39,977 bases of DNA from contig CANJSM010000008.1 of assembly GCA_947477015.1 (NCBI GenBank), forward strand, positions 1 through 39,977, in the 5' to 3' direction. The stretch is from Legionellaceae bacterium (GTDB lineage Bacteria > Pseudomonadota > Gammaproteobacteria > Legionellales > Legionellaceae). The notes beneath the pieces were generated by a model that worked only from the letters and a program-made list of their open reading frames with translations, made no database searches and was not told where the DNA came from. Within the stretch, counting starts at the first letter, position 1; each line of letters begins with the position of its first letter. The position numbers and the translations under genes were made by a program. Positions 1 to 7,396 of this stretch are shown here, piece after piece.

Positions 1-294
1 GCACAGGTTAGATCTAATAACTGTATTTCGACAAGGATTTTTTCTGCAACTGTGGATTTTAATACGTTATTGTTGGGCCAAGGCCCAACCTACGGCAGGT
101 TGATCAAATTTTAATGCGACAGCCGTGGAGTCTAAACAGTCCCTAGTTGTTTATAATAAAAAAATATGTTAGGCTATTTCTTCAATGTAGTACTCTTTTT
201 AAATTAAAGATACTATCAGGCAATTCAATTGCCACTCCCAAGGTAACTATTCTGGACACCCATTTCAACATAACCTACACATCAAGTGAGAAGC
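1..294. other. Upstream/leader region of rho, no gene seen
   Basis: No convincing ORF is present. The stretch holds a dispersed-type palindrome (72-102, listed separately), a TATAAT hexamer at 152-157 that could be a -10 box for rho but lacks a clear -35, and a 15-base inverted repeat at 219-233 (GGCAATT, C, AATTGCC). If transcription starts just after the TATAAT box, rho mRNA would have a leader of about 130 bases. Long leaders are common for rho, which is autoregulated in other bacteria. The function of this leader is inference. Confidence 0.4.
72..102. repeat. Short palindromic repeat element (GGGCC type)
   Basis: GTTGGGCC (72-79) and GGCCCAAC (82-89) form a perfect inverted repeat around AA. 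An alternative hairpin pairs CAACCT (86-91) with AGGTTG (97-102). The sequence resembles short palindromes scattered between genes in many gammaproteobacteria. Only this copy was recognised in the window, so its repeat status is inferred from the motif type. Confidence 0.4.
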
Positions 295-1554
295 ATGAAT
301 CTTAGTCAACTTAAGCAATTACCTATTGCTGATCTAGTCAATATGATGCAAGACCAAGGTGAAAACACCTCCCATATGCGCAAACAAGACATCATCTTTG
401 CTCTTCTTAAAGGCCATGCCCAAAAAGGAGAGGATATTTATGGTGATGGTACCCTCGAAATTTTGGCGGATGGCTTTGGCTTTTTACGTTCACCAGATAG
501 TTCATACACAGCTGGTCCTGATGATATTTATGTCTCTCCTAGTCAAATCAGACGCTTTGGCTTACGAACAGGTGACACCATTTCGGGTAAAATTCGTCCT
601 CCAAAAGACAGCGAGCGTTATTTTGCGTTGTTAAAAGTGGATCAGATTAATTTTGATTCGCCAGAAAGTGCAAAACGAAAAATTTTATTTGAAAACCTGA
701 CTCCTTTGTTTGCAACCAAACGACTGGTGATGGAACAAGGCAATGGCAGTACAGAAGATTTAACGGCTCGAGTCGTTGATTTGTGCGCACCCTTTGGTCG
801 TGGTCAGCGTGGTTTGATTGTTGCACCTCCAAAAGCGGGTAAAACATTGATGCTGCAAAACCTTGCGCATTCAATTGAGAAAAATTACCCCGATTGCTTC
901 CTGATAGTGCTCTTAATTGATGAACGGCCAGAAGAAGTGACTGAAATGCGTCGCTCTGTTAAAGGCGAAGTCGTTGCCAGTACATTTGATGAGCCTGCTA
1001 CTCGTCACGTGCAAGTGGCTGAAATGGTGATTGAAAAAGCCAAACGCTTGGTTGAACACAAACGTGACGTAGTGATTTTACTTGACTCGATTACACGTCT
1101 GGCGCGTGCATACAATACTGTGGTTCCTTCATCAGGTAAAGTGCTGACAGGTGGTGTGGATGCCAATGCATTGCAACGCCCCAAACGTCTCTATGGTGCT
1201 GCACGAAATATTGAAGAAGGTGGTAGTTTAACTATCATTGCAACCGCAATGGTAGACACCGGTTCGAAAATGGACGAAGTGATTTACGAAGAGTTCAAAG
1301 GAACAGGTAACATGGAAATTCACTTAAGCCGCAGCATTGCTGAGCGTCGAGTGTTCCCAGCTATCAATATTAATCGTTCAGGTACTCGTCGTGAAGATCT
1401 GTTGGTTAGCCCAGAAGAACTTCATCGTGGATGGATTTTACGTAAAATTCTGCAATCAATGGATGAGTGTGATGCGATTGAATTCTTGCTTGAGCGCATG
1501 AAAAATCACAAAACCAATGCTGAATTTTTTGATGCAATGAAGCGTCAGGAATAA
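295..1554 (+). CDS. rho: Transcription termination factor Rho
   Basis: Hexameric RNA-dependent ATPase helicase that ends transcription at Rho-dependent sites. The 419-residue product has the length of E. coli Rho and aligns along its whole length from MNLSQLK. The N-terminal SAP-like and cold-shock RNA-binding domains (about 1-130) include the GFGFLRS RNP-type motif. The ATPase domain carries Walker A APPKAGKT (about 178-185) and Walker [11 protein letters not shown]. The Q-loop and secondary RNA-binding residues lie around [15 protein letters not shown] three codons upstream (286) is in frame, but the ATG at 295 matches the family N-terminus and has GTGAG just before it. It stands alone, followed by a palindromic repeat and a convergent hypothetical gene. 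Confidence 0.97.
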   Translation: MNLSQLKQLPIADLVNMMQDQGENTSHMRKQDIIFALLKGHAQKGEDIYGDGTLEILADGFGFLRSPDSSYTAGPDDIYVSPSQIRRFGLRTGDTISGKIRPPKDSERYFALLKVDQINFDSPESAKRKILFENLTPLFATKRLVMEQGNGSTEDLTARVVDLCAPFGRGQRGLIVAPPKAGKTLMLQNLAHSIEKNYPDCFLIVLLIDERPEEVTEMRRSVKGEVVASTFDEPATRHVQVAEMVIEKAKRLVEHKRDVVILLDSITRLARAYNTVVPSSGKVLTGGVDANALQRPKRLYGAARNIEEGGSLTIIATAMVDTGSKMDEVIYEEFKGTGNMEIHLSRSIAERRVFPAININRSGTRREDLLVSPEELHRGWILRKILQSMDECDAIEFLLERMKNHKTNAEFFDAMKRQE

Positions 1555-1590
1555 CGCATTATTTAATCTGATTTGTTCAAACCGCACCTG

Positions 1591-1622
1591 CGTCATCCTG
1601 AACGTGCTTCGTCAGGATGACG
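1591..1622. repeat. Palindromic intergenic repeat between rho and a convergent gene
   Basis: CGTCATCCTGA (1591-1601) pairs perfectly with TCAGGATGACG (1612-1622) around a 10-base loop. A second small hairpin follows (TCGAG-CAGTTA-CTCGA, about 1629-1644). It sits between the 3' ends of two convergent genes, where such a hairpin could protect or end both transcripts, but no T tract makes it a typical intrinsic terminator. The core resembles CGTCATCCTGA-type palindromes common in bacterial intergenic DNA. Confidence 0.5.
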
Positions 1623-1648
1623 GACGGGTCGAGCAGTTACTCGAAGAA

Positions 1649-2461
1649 CTATGATCCTTTTCCTATGGTAGGCGTCGTCATTTCAATTTCCTCATGAGAC
1701 CCCACGTCGCCACTTATTACGGGCTCATTATTGGGTCTGATCCATTTACTACAAAACGCTACAAACCGTTCAAGCATTGCAAGCAGATCATCATATAGAT
1801 TGGTTAAGAAGCCTCCCTTCGAGTTTAATATATTGGGTTTATCAGCAACAACTTCGTCGGTAAGAACTTGTATTGCAATCGGGATTTGATCTATAAGCCC
1901 AAATATCCTTGTATAGTCATCATTATCGGTATCTTTAGTAATCGATTTAATTGCACTCTCAATTCGATTCATTTGGCTTATCAGGTTATTTATTGCAGCA
2001 GTGACGGTGCCTACATCGTTCAACAATTTTTGCTCTGGTGTTAATTGAACTTCTGGCTTTTCACAGTAGAAAGCAAACTGCTTGCCAACATAAATGTATT
2101 GTTGGTAGCGATTGATATTTTCACTCTCATTTTGGTGAAACGTTTGTACGGTATAAGCTTTTTTAAGAAATTTAGAGGGGGACTCGAATAAAATGCCGCG
2201 ATACTTGTCTAAACTGTCGTCAACAATAGCGCAAGTTGTATCTGCTAGTTGGCTATCTATCATAGCATAACATTTCGATCTGACTCGTTCCAGATAGGTG
2301 CGGCTTTTGTCGATGTAAACGGCTATATCTTTTAAATCGCGCTGACATGCCTCTGGTGAAAACGTTTGATTAGGGTTACCTAACTCATCGATGTTTGTTT
2401 TAGCAGCCTCGTGCAGTCTTTCTTTCAGGCTTATTCGATTCCGATTGAATGGAATAGTCAT
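1649..2461 (-). CDS. Hypothetical protein, 270 aa, with Glu-rich C-terminal tail
   Basis: Not recognised. The product is soluble with no signal peptide or membrane segment visible, mostly helical in composition, with charged stretches and a Cys/Trp segment (FVAFCSKWIRP) near residues 235-245. The last residues contain HEEIEM followed by a short Thr/Pro/Gly tail, so glutamates fall about 10-13 residues from the end, where Dot/Icm effectors often carry an E-block. The start is well supported: AAGGAG lies six bases before the ATG, and a TATAAT box lies at 2500-2495 (minus strand) with a perfect palindrome between box and gene. It is convergent with rho and divergent from ubiD, so it forms its own transcript. 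A secreted-effector role is inference only. Confidence 0.75.
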   Translation of the reverse strand: MTIPFNRNRISLKERLHEAAKTNIDELGNPNQTFSPEACQRDLKDIAVYIDKSRTYLERVRSKCYAMIDSQLADTTCAIVDDSLDKYRGILFESPSKFLKKAYTVQTFHQNESENINRYQQYIYVGKQFAFYCEKPEVQLTPEQKLLNDVGTVTAAINNLISQMNRIESAIKSITKDTDNDDYTRIFGLIDQIPIAIQVLTDEVVADKPNILNSKGGFLTNLYDDLLAMLERFVAFCSKWIRPNNEPVISGDVGSHEEIEMTTPTIGKGS

Positions 2462-2474
2462 GTTATTCTCCTTG

Positions 2475-2500
2475 TTAACTGTTCAGTTAATCTAATTATA
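2475..2500 (-). promoter_or_regulatory. Promoter -10 box and operator-like palindrome of the 270-aa gene
   Basis: On the minus strand a perfect TATAAT lies at 2500-2495. Immediately downstream, TTAACTG-AA-CAGTTAA (2490-2475) is a perfect 16-base inverted repeat covering the expected transcription start, then the AAGGAG ribosome site follows. No good -35 is visible at 16-18 bases, which would fit activator dependence or a weak promoter. The palindrome could bind a dimeric repressor or fold at the extreme 5' end of the mRNA. Confidence 0.5.
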
Positions 2501-2635
2501 GTACAACTATTTATTTTTGATTAAAAATAGACGTTATTTCAACGGACGATTATAAAAATGCCTAAAGTCGAGTAACCTAGGCTAAGGATAATGTGCCATA
2601 ATCAGCCTATTCATCTTTATTAGATATTATTCCTC

Positions 2636-4102
2636 ATGAAATATGCAGATTTGCGCGATTTTATTGCCCAACTTGAAACACGCGGCTTGTTGCGACGTAT
2701 TGACCACCCCGTCTCACCTAATCTTGAAATGACCGTTGTCAGTGATCGAGTGTTAAGAGCTGGTGGGCCTGCTCTGTTGTTTACGAATCCAACCGGTTAT
2801 GACACCCCTGTACTCACTAATTTATTTGGTACGACAGAGCGAGTGGCTCTTGGTATGGGTGAAGAATCCTTGGCGGCCTTGAGGGAAGTGGGAAAATTAC
2901 TGGCCGCTTTAAAAGAGCCTGATCCACCGAAAGGCTTTAAAGATGCATTCAGTAAATTGCCGTTGCTCAAACAAGCGTTGAATATGGCGCCGAAATACGT
3001 CAGTAGTGCGCCCTGTCAAACCCATGTTTTTGAAGGCGATGAAGTGGATTTGAATTCACTGCCAGTACAAACATGTTGGCCTGATGATGCCGCACCTTTG
3101 ATCACTTGGGGCATGGTGACGACCAAAGGGCCTCATCAGACCCGAGAAAATATGGGCATTTATCGCCTACAGGTACTCAGTAAAAATAAACTGATCATGC
3201 GATGGCTTTCTCATCGCGGCGGCGCATTGGATTATCAATCGTGGCAACAAGAACATCCCGGTGAGCGATTTCCGGTGGCTGTGACACTGGGCGCTGATCC
3301 TGCTACTTTGTTGGCGGCTGTGACGCCTGTTCCCGATACGCTCTCGGAATACGCATTTGCAGGCCTGTTGCGTGGTCAACGCACGCAACTGACCCGTTGC
3401 ATTGGTTCTGATTTACATGTTCCAGCCAGTGCTGAAATTATTTTGGAAGGCTATTTAGAACCGGGTGTTGAAGCCCCTGAGGGTCCATTTGGTGATCACA
3501 CCGGTTATTATAATGAAGTCCAGTCCTTTCCTGTTTTTACCGTAGAGCGCATGACCCATCGTGACAATCCGATTTATCACAGCACGTATACTGGTCGTCC
3601 GCCCGATGAGCCTGCTATTTTAGGACTTGCTTTGAATGAAGTGTTTATTCCTTTATTGCAAAAACAGTTTCCAGAAATCGTTGATTTTTATTTGCCGCCA
3701 GAGGGCTGCTCTTATCGATTAGCCGTGGTGACGATTAAAAAACAATATCCCGGGCATGCAAAACGTGTCATGATGGCTGTGTGGTCTTTTTTACGACAAT
3801 TCATGTATACAAAATTTGTTATAGTCTGTGATGATGACATCGATGCTCGCAATTGGCAGGACGTCATTTGGGCGATGACGACGCGCATGGATCCAATGCG
3901 AGACACGGTCATGATTGATAATACGCCAATCGACTATCTGGATTTCGCATCCCCCGTTTCGGGACTCGGCTCTAAAATGGGAATGGATGCGACCAGCAAA
4001 TGGGTAGGGGAAACACAACGAGAATGGGGACGGTCTATTGCCATGAGCAAAGACGTCCTGCAACGGGTTGATGGGTATTGGTCTGACTTGGGGCTCGAAT
4101 GA
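2636..4102 (+). CDS. ubiD: 3-octaprenyl-4-hydroxybenzoate carboxy-lyase
   Basis: Decarboxylates the polyprenyl-hydroxybenzoate intermediate in ubiquinone synthesis, using prenylated FMN supplied by UbiX (not in this window). The 488 residues match the E. coli enzyme (497) end to end, from [10 protein letters not shown] to the C-terminal dimerisation segment. Conserved landmarks are the GIYRLQV segment near residue 175, which contributes the prenyl-FMN site Arg, and [11 protein letters not shown] near 285-295, which includes the catalytic Glu region. Its stop codon overlaps the start of the next gene (ATGA), so the two are translationally coupled. The ubiD-fre order is shared with E. coli. The product supplies the quinone used by complex I encoded downstream in the window. 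Confidence 0.96.
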   Translation: MKYADLRDFIAQLETRGLLRRIDHPVSPNLEMTVVSDRVLRAGGPALLFTNPTGYDTPVLTNLFGTTERVALGMGEESLAALREVGKLLAALKEPDPPKGFKDAFSKLPLLKQALNMAPKYVSSAPCQTHVFEGDEVDLNSLPVQTCWPDDAAPLITWGMVTTKGPHQTRENMGIYRLQVLSKNKLIMRWLSHRGGALDYQSWQQEHPGERFPVAVTLGADPATLLAAVTPVPDTLSEYAFAGLLRGQRTQLTRCIGSDLHVPASAEIILEGYLEPGVEAPEGPFGDHTGYYNEVQSFPVFTVERMTHRDNPIYHSTYTGRPPDEPAILGLALNEVFIPLLQKQFPEIVDFYLPPEGCSYRLAVVTIKKQYPGHAKRVMMAVWSFLRQFMYTKFVIVCDDDIDARNWQDVIWAMTTRMDPMRDTVMIDNTPIDYLDFASPVSGLGSKMGMDATSKWVGETQREWGRSIAMSKDVLQRVDGYWSDLGLE

Positions 4103-4782
4103 AAATGCAAGCACGTGTTGTCAGTATTACACCGCTAACAAATAGTATTATGCAATTAATTCTTAAACCAGATGTCTATATTGATTATCAAGCGGGTCAA
4201 TATTTGCAAATTATTCATGACAAAGAAGCCTTCAGTTACTCAATAGCCAACGCACCACTTGGTTCCCATCAGTATGAGTTACACATTCGTCACAGCAAAG
4301 ATAATCCTTATAATCAACCGCTGTTTGCCGAGATTAAACGATTGGGAGTAGTGACTATTCAGTTGCCGATGGGGGACTGTAATGTCAGCCAATTGCATCC
4401 TAAGAAGCCTATTTTGTGTATTGCAGGGGGAACGGGGTTCGCACCCATTAAAGCGATGATTGAGCAATTGTTAGCCGATGGTGAGTCGCGTCCTGTGGAG
4501 TTATTTTGGAGTGCTCGCTCACAAAGTGACTTGTACATGGATGATAAGGTCTTGTATTGGCAGTCTCACCTTAAACATTTTAGTTATTTTTCACTGTTAT
4601 CAGAAAATAATTCGATGACTCTTGCTGACATGGTGTTGGAGCGACATGCACTTGATCTCCATCAATGGCAGATTGTGATCAGCGGTCCTTTTGACATGGC
4701 CTTTAGTATCCGTGATACATTGGTTGCCAATGGCGGTTTGCCTGAAAACATGTTTTCTGATGCGTTTACAGTGAATAAATAG
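4099..4782 (+). CDS. fre: NAD(P)H-flavin reductase, Fre-like
   Basis: Ferredoxin-reductase-family protein of 227 residues without an iron-sulfur domain, the size of E. coli Fre (233). An N-terminal flavin-binding barrel (about 1-95) is followed by an NAD(P)-binding half with the GGTGFAPI motif (about 114-121) and the late SGPFDMAF segment. Fre reduces free flavins with NAD(P)H; next to ubiD it may supply reduced FMN. One oddity: the usual R-x-Y/F-S flavin motif reads F-S-Y-S here, so the conserved Arg is missing. The start ATG overlaps the ubiD stop by four bases; a second ATG two codons later is possible. Naming rests on the fold and on ubiD adjacency, so a related oxidoreductase is not excluded. 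Confidence 0.82.
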   Translation: MKMQARVVSITPLTNSIMQLILKPDVYIDYQAGQYLQIIHDKEAFSYSIANAPLGSHQYELHIRHSKDNPYNQPLFAEIKRLGVVTIQLPMGDCNVSQLHPKKPILCIAGGTGFAPIKAMIEQLLADGESRPVELFWSARSQSDLYMDDKVLYWQSHLKHFSYFSLLSENNSMTLADMVLERHALDLHQWQIVISGPFDMAFSIRDTLVANGGLPENMFSDAFTVNK

Positions 4783-4791
4783 GAGTTTTTT

Positions 4792-4983
4792 GTGGAAACA
4801 TTTTACCAAATATTGGCCTTAATCGGCGCAGCAATGATTGTCTGGGTGATTTATCGAAGTATCAAAGGACGCCCGGAGCAGTTTAGTCGTGAAAACTTAA
4901 CTAAAAGTTTTTCAACGATGGGAGTGTTAGCATTAGTGTTGATTGGGTTTGTTGCATTGTTGGTTTACCTTGCACGCATGTGA
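4792..4983 (+). CDS. Small two-helix membrane protein, 63 aa
   Basis: A 63-residue product with two hydrophobic segments (about 5-22 and 43-60) joined by a basic/polar loop (RSIKGRPEQFSRENL), so probably a hairpin in the inner membrane with the loop in the cytoplasm. It starts at GTG with AGGAG seven bases upstream and follows fre by nine bases, so it is most likely the third gene of the ubiD-fre transcript. The function is unknown; the position hints at respiration or quinone metabolism, but only by association. Confidence 0.7.
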   Translation: METFYQILALIGAAMIVWVIYRSIKGRPEQFSRENLTKSFSTMGVLALVLIGFVALLVYLARM

Positions 4984-4986
4984 GGT

Positions 4987-5298
4987 TTAATGGCGACGAG
5001 CACAAGTGGAGTAGCTCCCATCATGCTGAATCAAGTACTGACTCACATTGGGATTCTCAATGAGTTGTTGAGAGGGATCATGTGTTAACAGAGGTTCTTC
5101 AACGTAGGTCATTTGGCTACTCCCATCAACCAGCAAGCGATACCATGGGTTACGTAGAGAAAATTCTCGTTTGCACGCTTGAGGGTTGTAGCGCCCTGAC
5201 GCTTGAAAAATCGGATCAATGTCTACCACGACCGCTCGATAGCCTTGACGATTATGCATGACCAAATCGCCAATGTTAAATTTTGCAATTTTGTTCAC
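4987..5298 (-). CDS. hspQ: Heat shock protein HspQ (YccV-like hemimethylated-DNA-binding fold)
   Basis: About 103 residues of the HspQ/YccV family. Core motifs are KFNIGDLVMH, a GYRAVVVDIDP strand pair, and PWYRLLVDG followed by TYVEEPLL. In E. coli HspQ is a heat-induced specificity factor for Lon protease, and the fold was first noted for binding hemimethylated oriC DNA. Two starts are possible: ATG at 5319 (seven extra residues, weak ribosome site) or GTG at 5298, which has TTGGAG five bases upstream. I chose the GTG because it matches the family N-terminus (NKIAKFNIGD). It lies 66 bases downstream of map on the same strand and may be co-transcribed. Its start lies inside a stable inverted repeat (listed separately). 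Confidence 0.85.
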   Translation of the reverse strand: MNKIAKFNIGDLVMHNRQGYRAVVVDIDPIFQASGRYNPQACKREFSLRNPWYRLLVDGSSQMTYVEEPLLTHDPSQQLIENPNVSQYLIQHDGSYSTCARRH

Positions 5299-5337
5299 CG
5301 ATACTCCAAGATGGATCATCTATCTTTAGTATCGGCT
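5297..5337 (-). promoter_or_regulatory. Hairpin over the hspQ ribosome-binding site, candidate RNA thermometer
   Basis: In the mRNA sense, GCCGAUACU (5337-5329) pairs with AGUAUCGGU (5305-5297), nine pairs with one G-U at the base. An inner stem AAGAU/AUCUU (5327-5323 with 5312-5308) follows. The second arm contains the end of the Shine-Dalgarno UUGGAG and the first two bases of the GUG start. Ribosome access would need the stem to open. HspQ is a heat-shock protein in E. coli, so thermal control is a natural hypothesis, not shown. Confidence 0.45.
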
Positions 5338-5364
5338 TAGGGCGATATAGCTTTAATGTCTGAT

Positions 5365-6174
5365 TTACGAGTGTCCAAGGACTTCTTTTTCTTCTTCTCG
5401 CAGGGTCAACACTTCAACGCCTGTTTTTGTCACTAGTAGAGTATGCTCCCATTGAGCAGATAACTTGCGATCTTTTGTTCGCGCAATATCCCAGTCCCAT
5501 CCATCTTTGGCCATAGTACGCACTTTTTGGTGCTTCATTTCAGCACGGCCTTGGTTAATCATAGGTTCAATGGTAAAGGTCATGCCTTCTTGTAAAACAA
5601 TCCCGGTACCTGGTGTTCCATAATGCATGACTTGCGGATCTTCATGCATTTTTGTGCCTATACCATGGCCGCAGTACTCACGCACGACAGTATAGTTGTT
5701 TTTTTCTGCATGCTTCTGAATGGCGTGGCCGATGTCGCCTAATGTAGCACCTGGTTTGACTACAGCAATGCCGTGATAAAGGCACTGCTGTGTGACATCA
5801 ACTAGACGTTGCGCGTGGGTAGGAACCGTGCCAATGCAAAACATTTTGCTGCTGTCACCATAGTATCCTTCACTGATCACGGTAATATCGACGTTAACAA
5901 TGTCACCATTTTTTAAAATCTGGGTGGCAGAAGGTGCACCATGACAAATGACATCATTCAGTGATGTATTCACTGAATGCCTAAAGCCATATTGCCCCTT
6001 GCTGCCTGGGATGGCATGCAAAGTATTGCGAATATAGTCTTCACAGAACTCATCAATTTGCAGCGTGGTTATACCCGGTTTGATGATCTCAGTAACTGCT
6101 TCAAGTACTTTTGCCGTTAAGCGACCGGCAGTACGCATTTTCTCAATTTGTTCAGGTGACTTGATGGATGTCAT
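5365..6174 (-). CDS. map: Methionine aminopeptidase type I
   Basis: Removes the initiator methionine from nascent proteins in the cytosol. All five metal ligands of the pita-bread fold are visible: D96 and D107 (NVDITV and YYGDSS), H170 (GHGIG), E203 (FTIEPM) and E243 (SAQWEHT). The substrate His lies in VICHGAP. At 269 residues it is slightly longer than E. coli Map (264), with extra residues at KDGWDWDIAR before the last ligand. The in-frame TTG at 6183 would add three residues; ATG at 6174 is preferred. It is followed on the same strand by hspQ. Upstream is a repeat-bearing spacer, so the promoter should lie between 6175 and about 6280. Confidence 0.97.
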   Translation of the reverse strand: MTSIKSPEQIEKMRTAGRLTAKVLEAVTEIIKPGITTLQIDEFCEDYIRNTLHAIPGSKGQYGFRHSVNTSLNDVICHGAPSATQILKNGDIVNVDITVISEGYYGDSSKMFCIGTVPTHAQRLVDVTQQCLYHGIAVVKPGATLGDIGHAIQKHAEKNNYTVVREYCGHGIGTKMHEDPQVMHYGTPGTGIVLQEGMTFTIEPMINQGRAEMKHQKVRTMAKDGWDWDIARTKDRKLSAQWEHTLLVTKTGVEVLTLREEEKEVLGHS

Positions 6175-6280
6175 GGTGTGCAAGCTCTTGTCTAAAATTT
6201 GATATCAACATTTTATCATAAATGATAATAAGCCGCACGCGACAGCATGATCTCGAAGGTAAACGCATTTATAATCGATC

Positions 6281-6360
6281 TATCCGAACCGCGACCGTCA
6301 GGGAGCGGAAAAGTTTGATGGTTCACAATGCTCCATTCCCTGAAGGTCGCGGCTAGGATA
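6281..6360. repeat. 80-base palindromic intergenic repeat
   Basis: The outer arms match in inverted orientation: TATCC / GGATA, CCGCGACC / GGTCGCGG, TCAGGGA / TCCCTGA, each separated by 1-3 unpaired bases, giving about 20 paired bases around a roughly 30-base centre. GC content is clearly above the surroundings. The CCGCGACC...GGGAGCGG core resembles repeats scattered in other gammaproteobacterial genomes. No second copy is in the window. Confidence 0.55.
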
Positions 6361-6440
6361 GAAAAAACGTATTTCAAACAAAAAACTGATGTCATAAGGT
6401 GTAATTTACAGATAATCCTACCCTTGACCAAAGGATGTAT

Positions 6441-6517
6441 CTAGGGCGTGTTGGCAATTCATCTTCCGAAGGCCTACGTCCCGCGACGTCGAGATCTGAA
6501 ATGTCAACAAGCCCTAG
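6441..6517. mobile_element. MITE-like element with imperfect terminal inverted repeats
   Basis: The left end GGGCGTGTTGGCAATTC and the reverse complement of the right end GGGCTTGTTGACATTTC agree at about 16 of 21 positions. Both ends are flanked by TA (6442-6443 and 6515-6516), within CTAG-type context, as expected for a TA target duplication. The 71-base core holds no ORF but has a small hairpin (ACGTC-CCGC-GACGT). This looks like a short non-autonomous transposon derivative. The transposase family (IS630/Tc1 or IS5 type) is a guess from the TA flanks. Confidence 0.5.
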
Positions 6518-6526
6518 TTCAGAGTT

Positions 6527-7396
6527 TTAGTTGGAAAATCGTTCTACGGGCTGATGGCAATAAGGTTGTTTTCCAGATTTAGCGTAATAATGCTGATGAT
6601 ACGGCTCAGCAATCCAAAAGGGTTTAGCCGGAAGTAGTCGTGTAGCTACATCAAAACCCCGTTGTGTTAATTGCTCTATTAAACACTCAGCGTCAGAGAG
6701 CTGCTGCTGATTATAATAAAACACAGCACTTTGATATTGATGCCCTATATCGGGGCCCTGTCCCCTGTGTTGAGTGGGGTCATGAATCTCAAAAAAGCGT
6801 CTGACAATTGCGCTGTATGACGTTTTACTCGTATCAAAAATAACGCGCACAACTTCATAATGACCACTGTCGCCTTTGCATACCTCGTCATACGTTGGAT
6901 TGATGCTTGTTCCGCCAGAATACCCGACGTCCACGTTCAAGACTCCAGGAAGAAGAGTTAAGTAATGTTCTACCCCCCAAAAACATCCGCCAGCCAAAAT
7001 GGCTTCTTCCGTGTTAATAACTGTGTTGTCTTCAACAAAATCAATTGATACTGAGTTCACACAATGGCGGCGATTTTTCTCCGTCATGTGTTCACCGATA
7101 AAAACGTGCCCCAAATGAGCGTCGCAACGGCGACACCTAATTTCTGTGCGCTGACCATCAGGGTCCGTAATTTCTTTTATTGCATCAGGCAGTTCCTCAT
7201 CAAAACTGGGCCAACCACACCCTGAAGCAAATTGGCTGCTGGCTCGAAACAAAGCTAAACCACAACGTCTACACAAATAGGTGCCTTGTGTAACGACGGA
7301 ATTATAGATGCCGTTATGTGGGTACTCCGTCGCGCTATCACAAATAACGCGATGTGCCGACGGAGTTAAGCTAGCTGTTTTATCCAGGAAATCCAT
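6527..7396 (-). CDS. msrBA: Bifunctional peptide-methionine sulfoxide reductase MsrB-MsrA
   Basis: Repairs oxidised methionine in both stereoisomers. The N-terminal half (about 1-125) is MsrB: zinc Cys pairs CRRC (42/45 and 88/91), GCGWPSF (57-65) and catalytic C112 in RHCVNSVS. The C-terminal half (about 130-289) is MsrA: catalytic C138 in AGGCFWG, GYSGG, and HDPTQHRGQGPDIG. The B-then-A order in one 289-residue chain is an established fusion type. No signal peptide is seen, so it should be cytoplasmic. Its ATG shares one base with the stop codon of the upstream transglycosylase gene, which makes translational coupling very likely. Confidence 0.95.
   Translation of the reverse strand: MDFLDKTASLTPSAHRVICDSATEYPHNGIYNSVVTQGTYLCRRCGLALFRASSQFASGCGWPSFDEELPDAIKEITDPDGQRTEIRCRRCDAHLGHVFIGEHMTEKNRRHCVNSVSIDFVEDNTVINTEEAILAGGCFWGVEHYLTLLPGVLNVDVGYSGGTSINPTYDEVCKGDSGHYEVVRVIFDTSKTSYSAIVRRFFEIHDPTQHRGQGPDIGHQYQSAVFYYNQQQLSDAECLIEQLTQRGFDVATRLLPAKPFWIAEPYHQHYYAKSGKQPYCHQPVERFSN

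Larger units (their letters stand above)
6184..6526. other. Gene-free spacer with two inverted-repeat elements
   Basis: No credible coding sequence occurs in these 343 bases. They hold an 80-base inverted repeat (6281-6360) and a 77-base MITE-like element (6441-6517), both listed separately. The map promoter is expected near the left end. The right part directly follows the msrBA stop codon and could serve as its 3' end. Confidence 0.6.

Noticed and set aside
1591-1622. Intrinsic terminator for rho
   Set aside because: The stem is perfect but no T run follows on either strand; a palindromic repeat fits better.
6216-6431. 71-aa minus-strand ORF in the map-msrBA spacer
   Set aside because: It is made largely of the 80-base palindrome, has no family resemblance and no good ribosome site.
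6184-6526. CRISPR-like array in the repeat-bearing spacer
   Set aside because: The repeats are inverted pairs of two different elements, not direct repeats with regular spacers; no cas genes are present.
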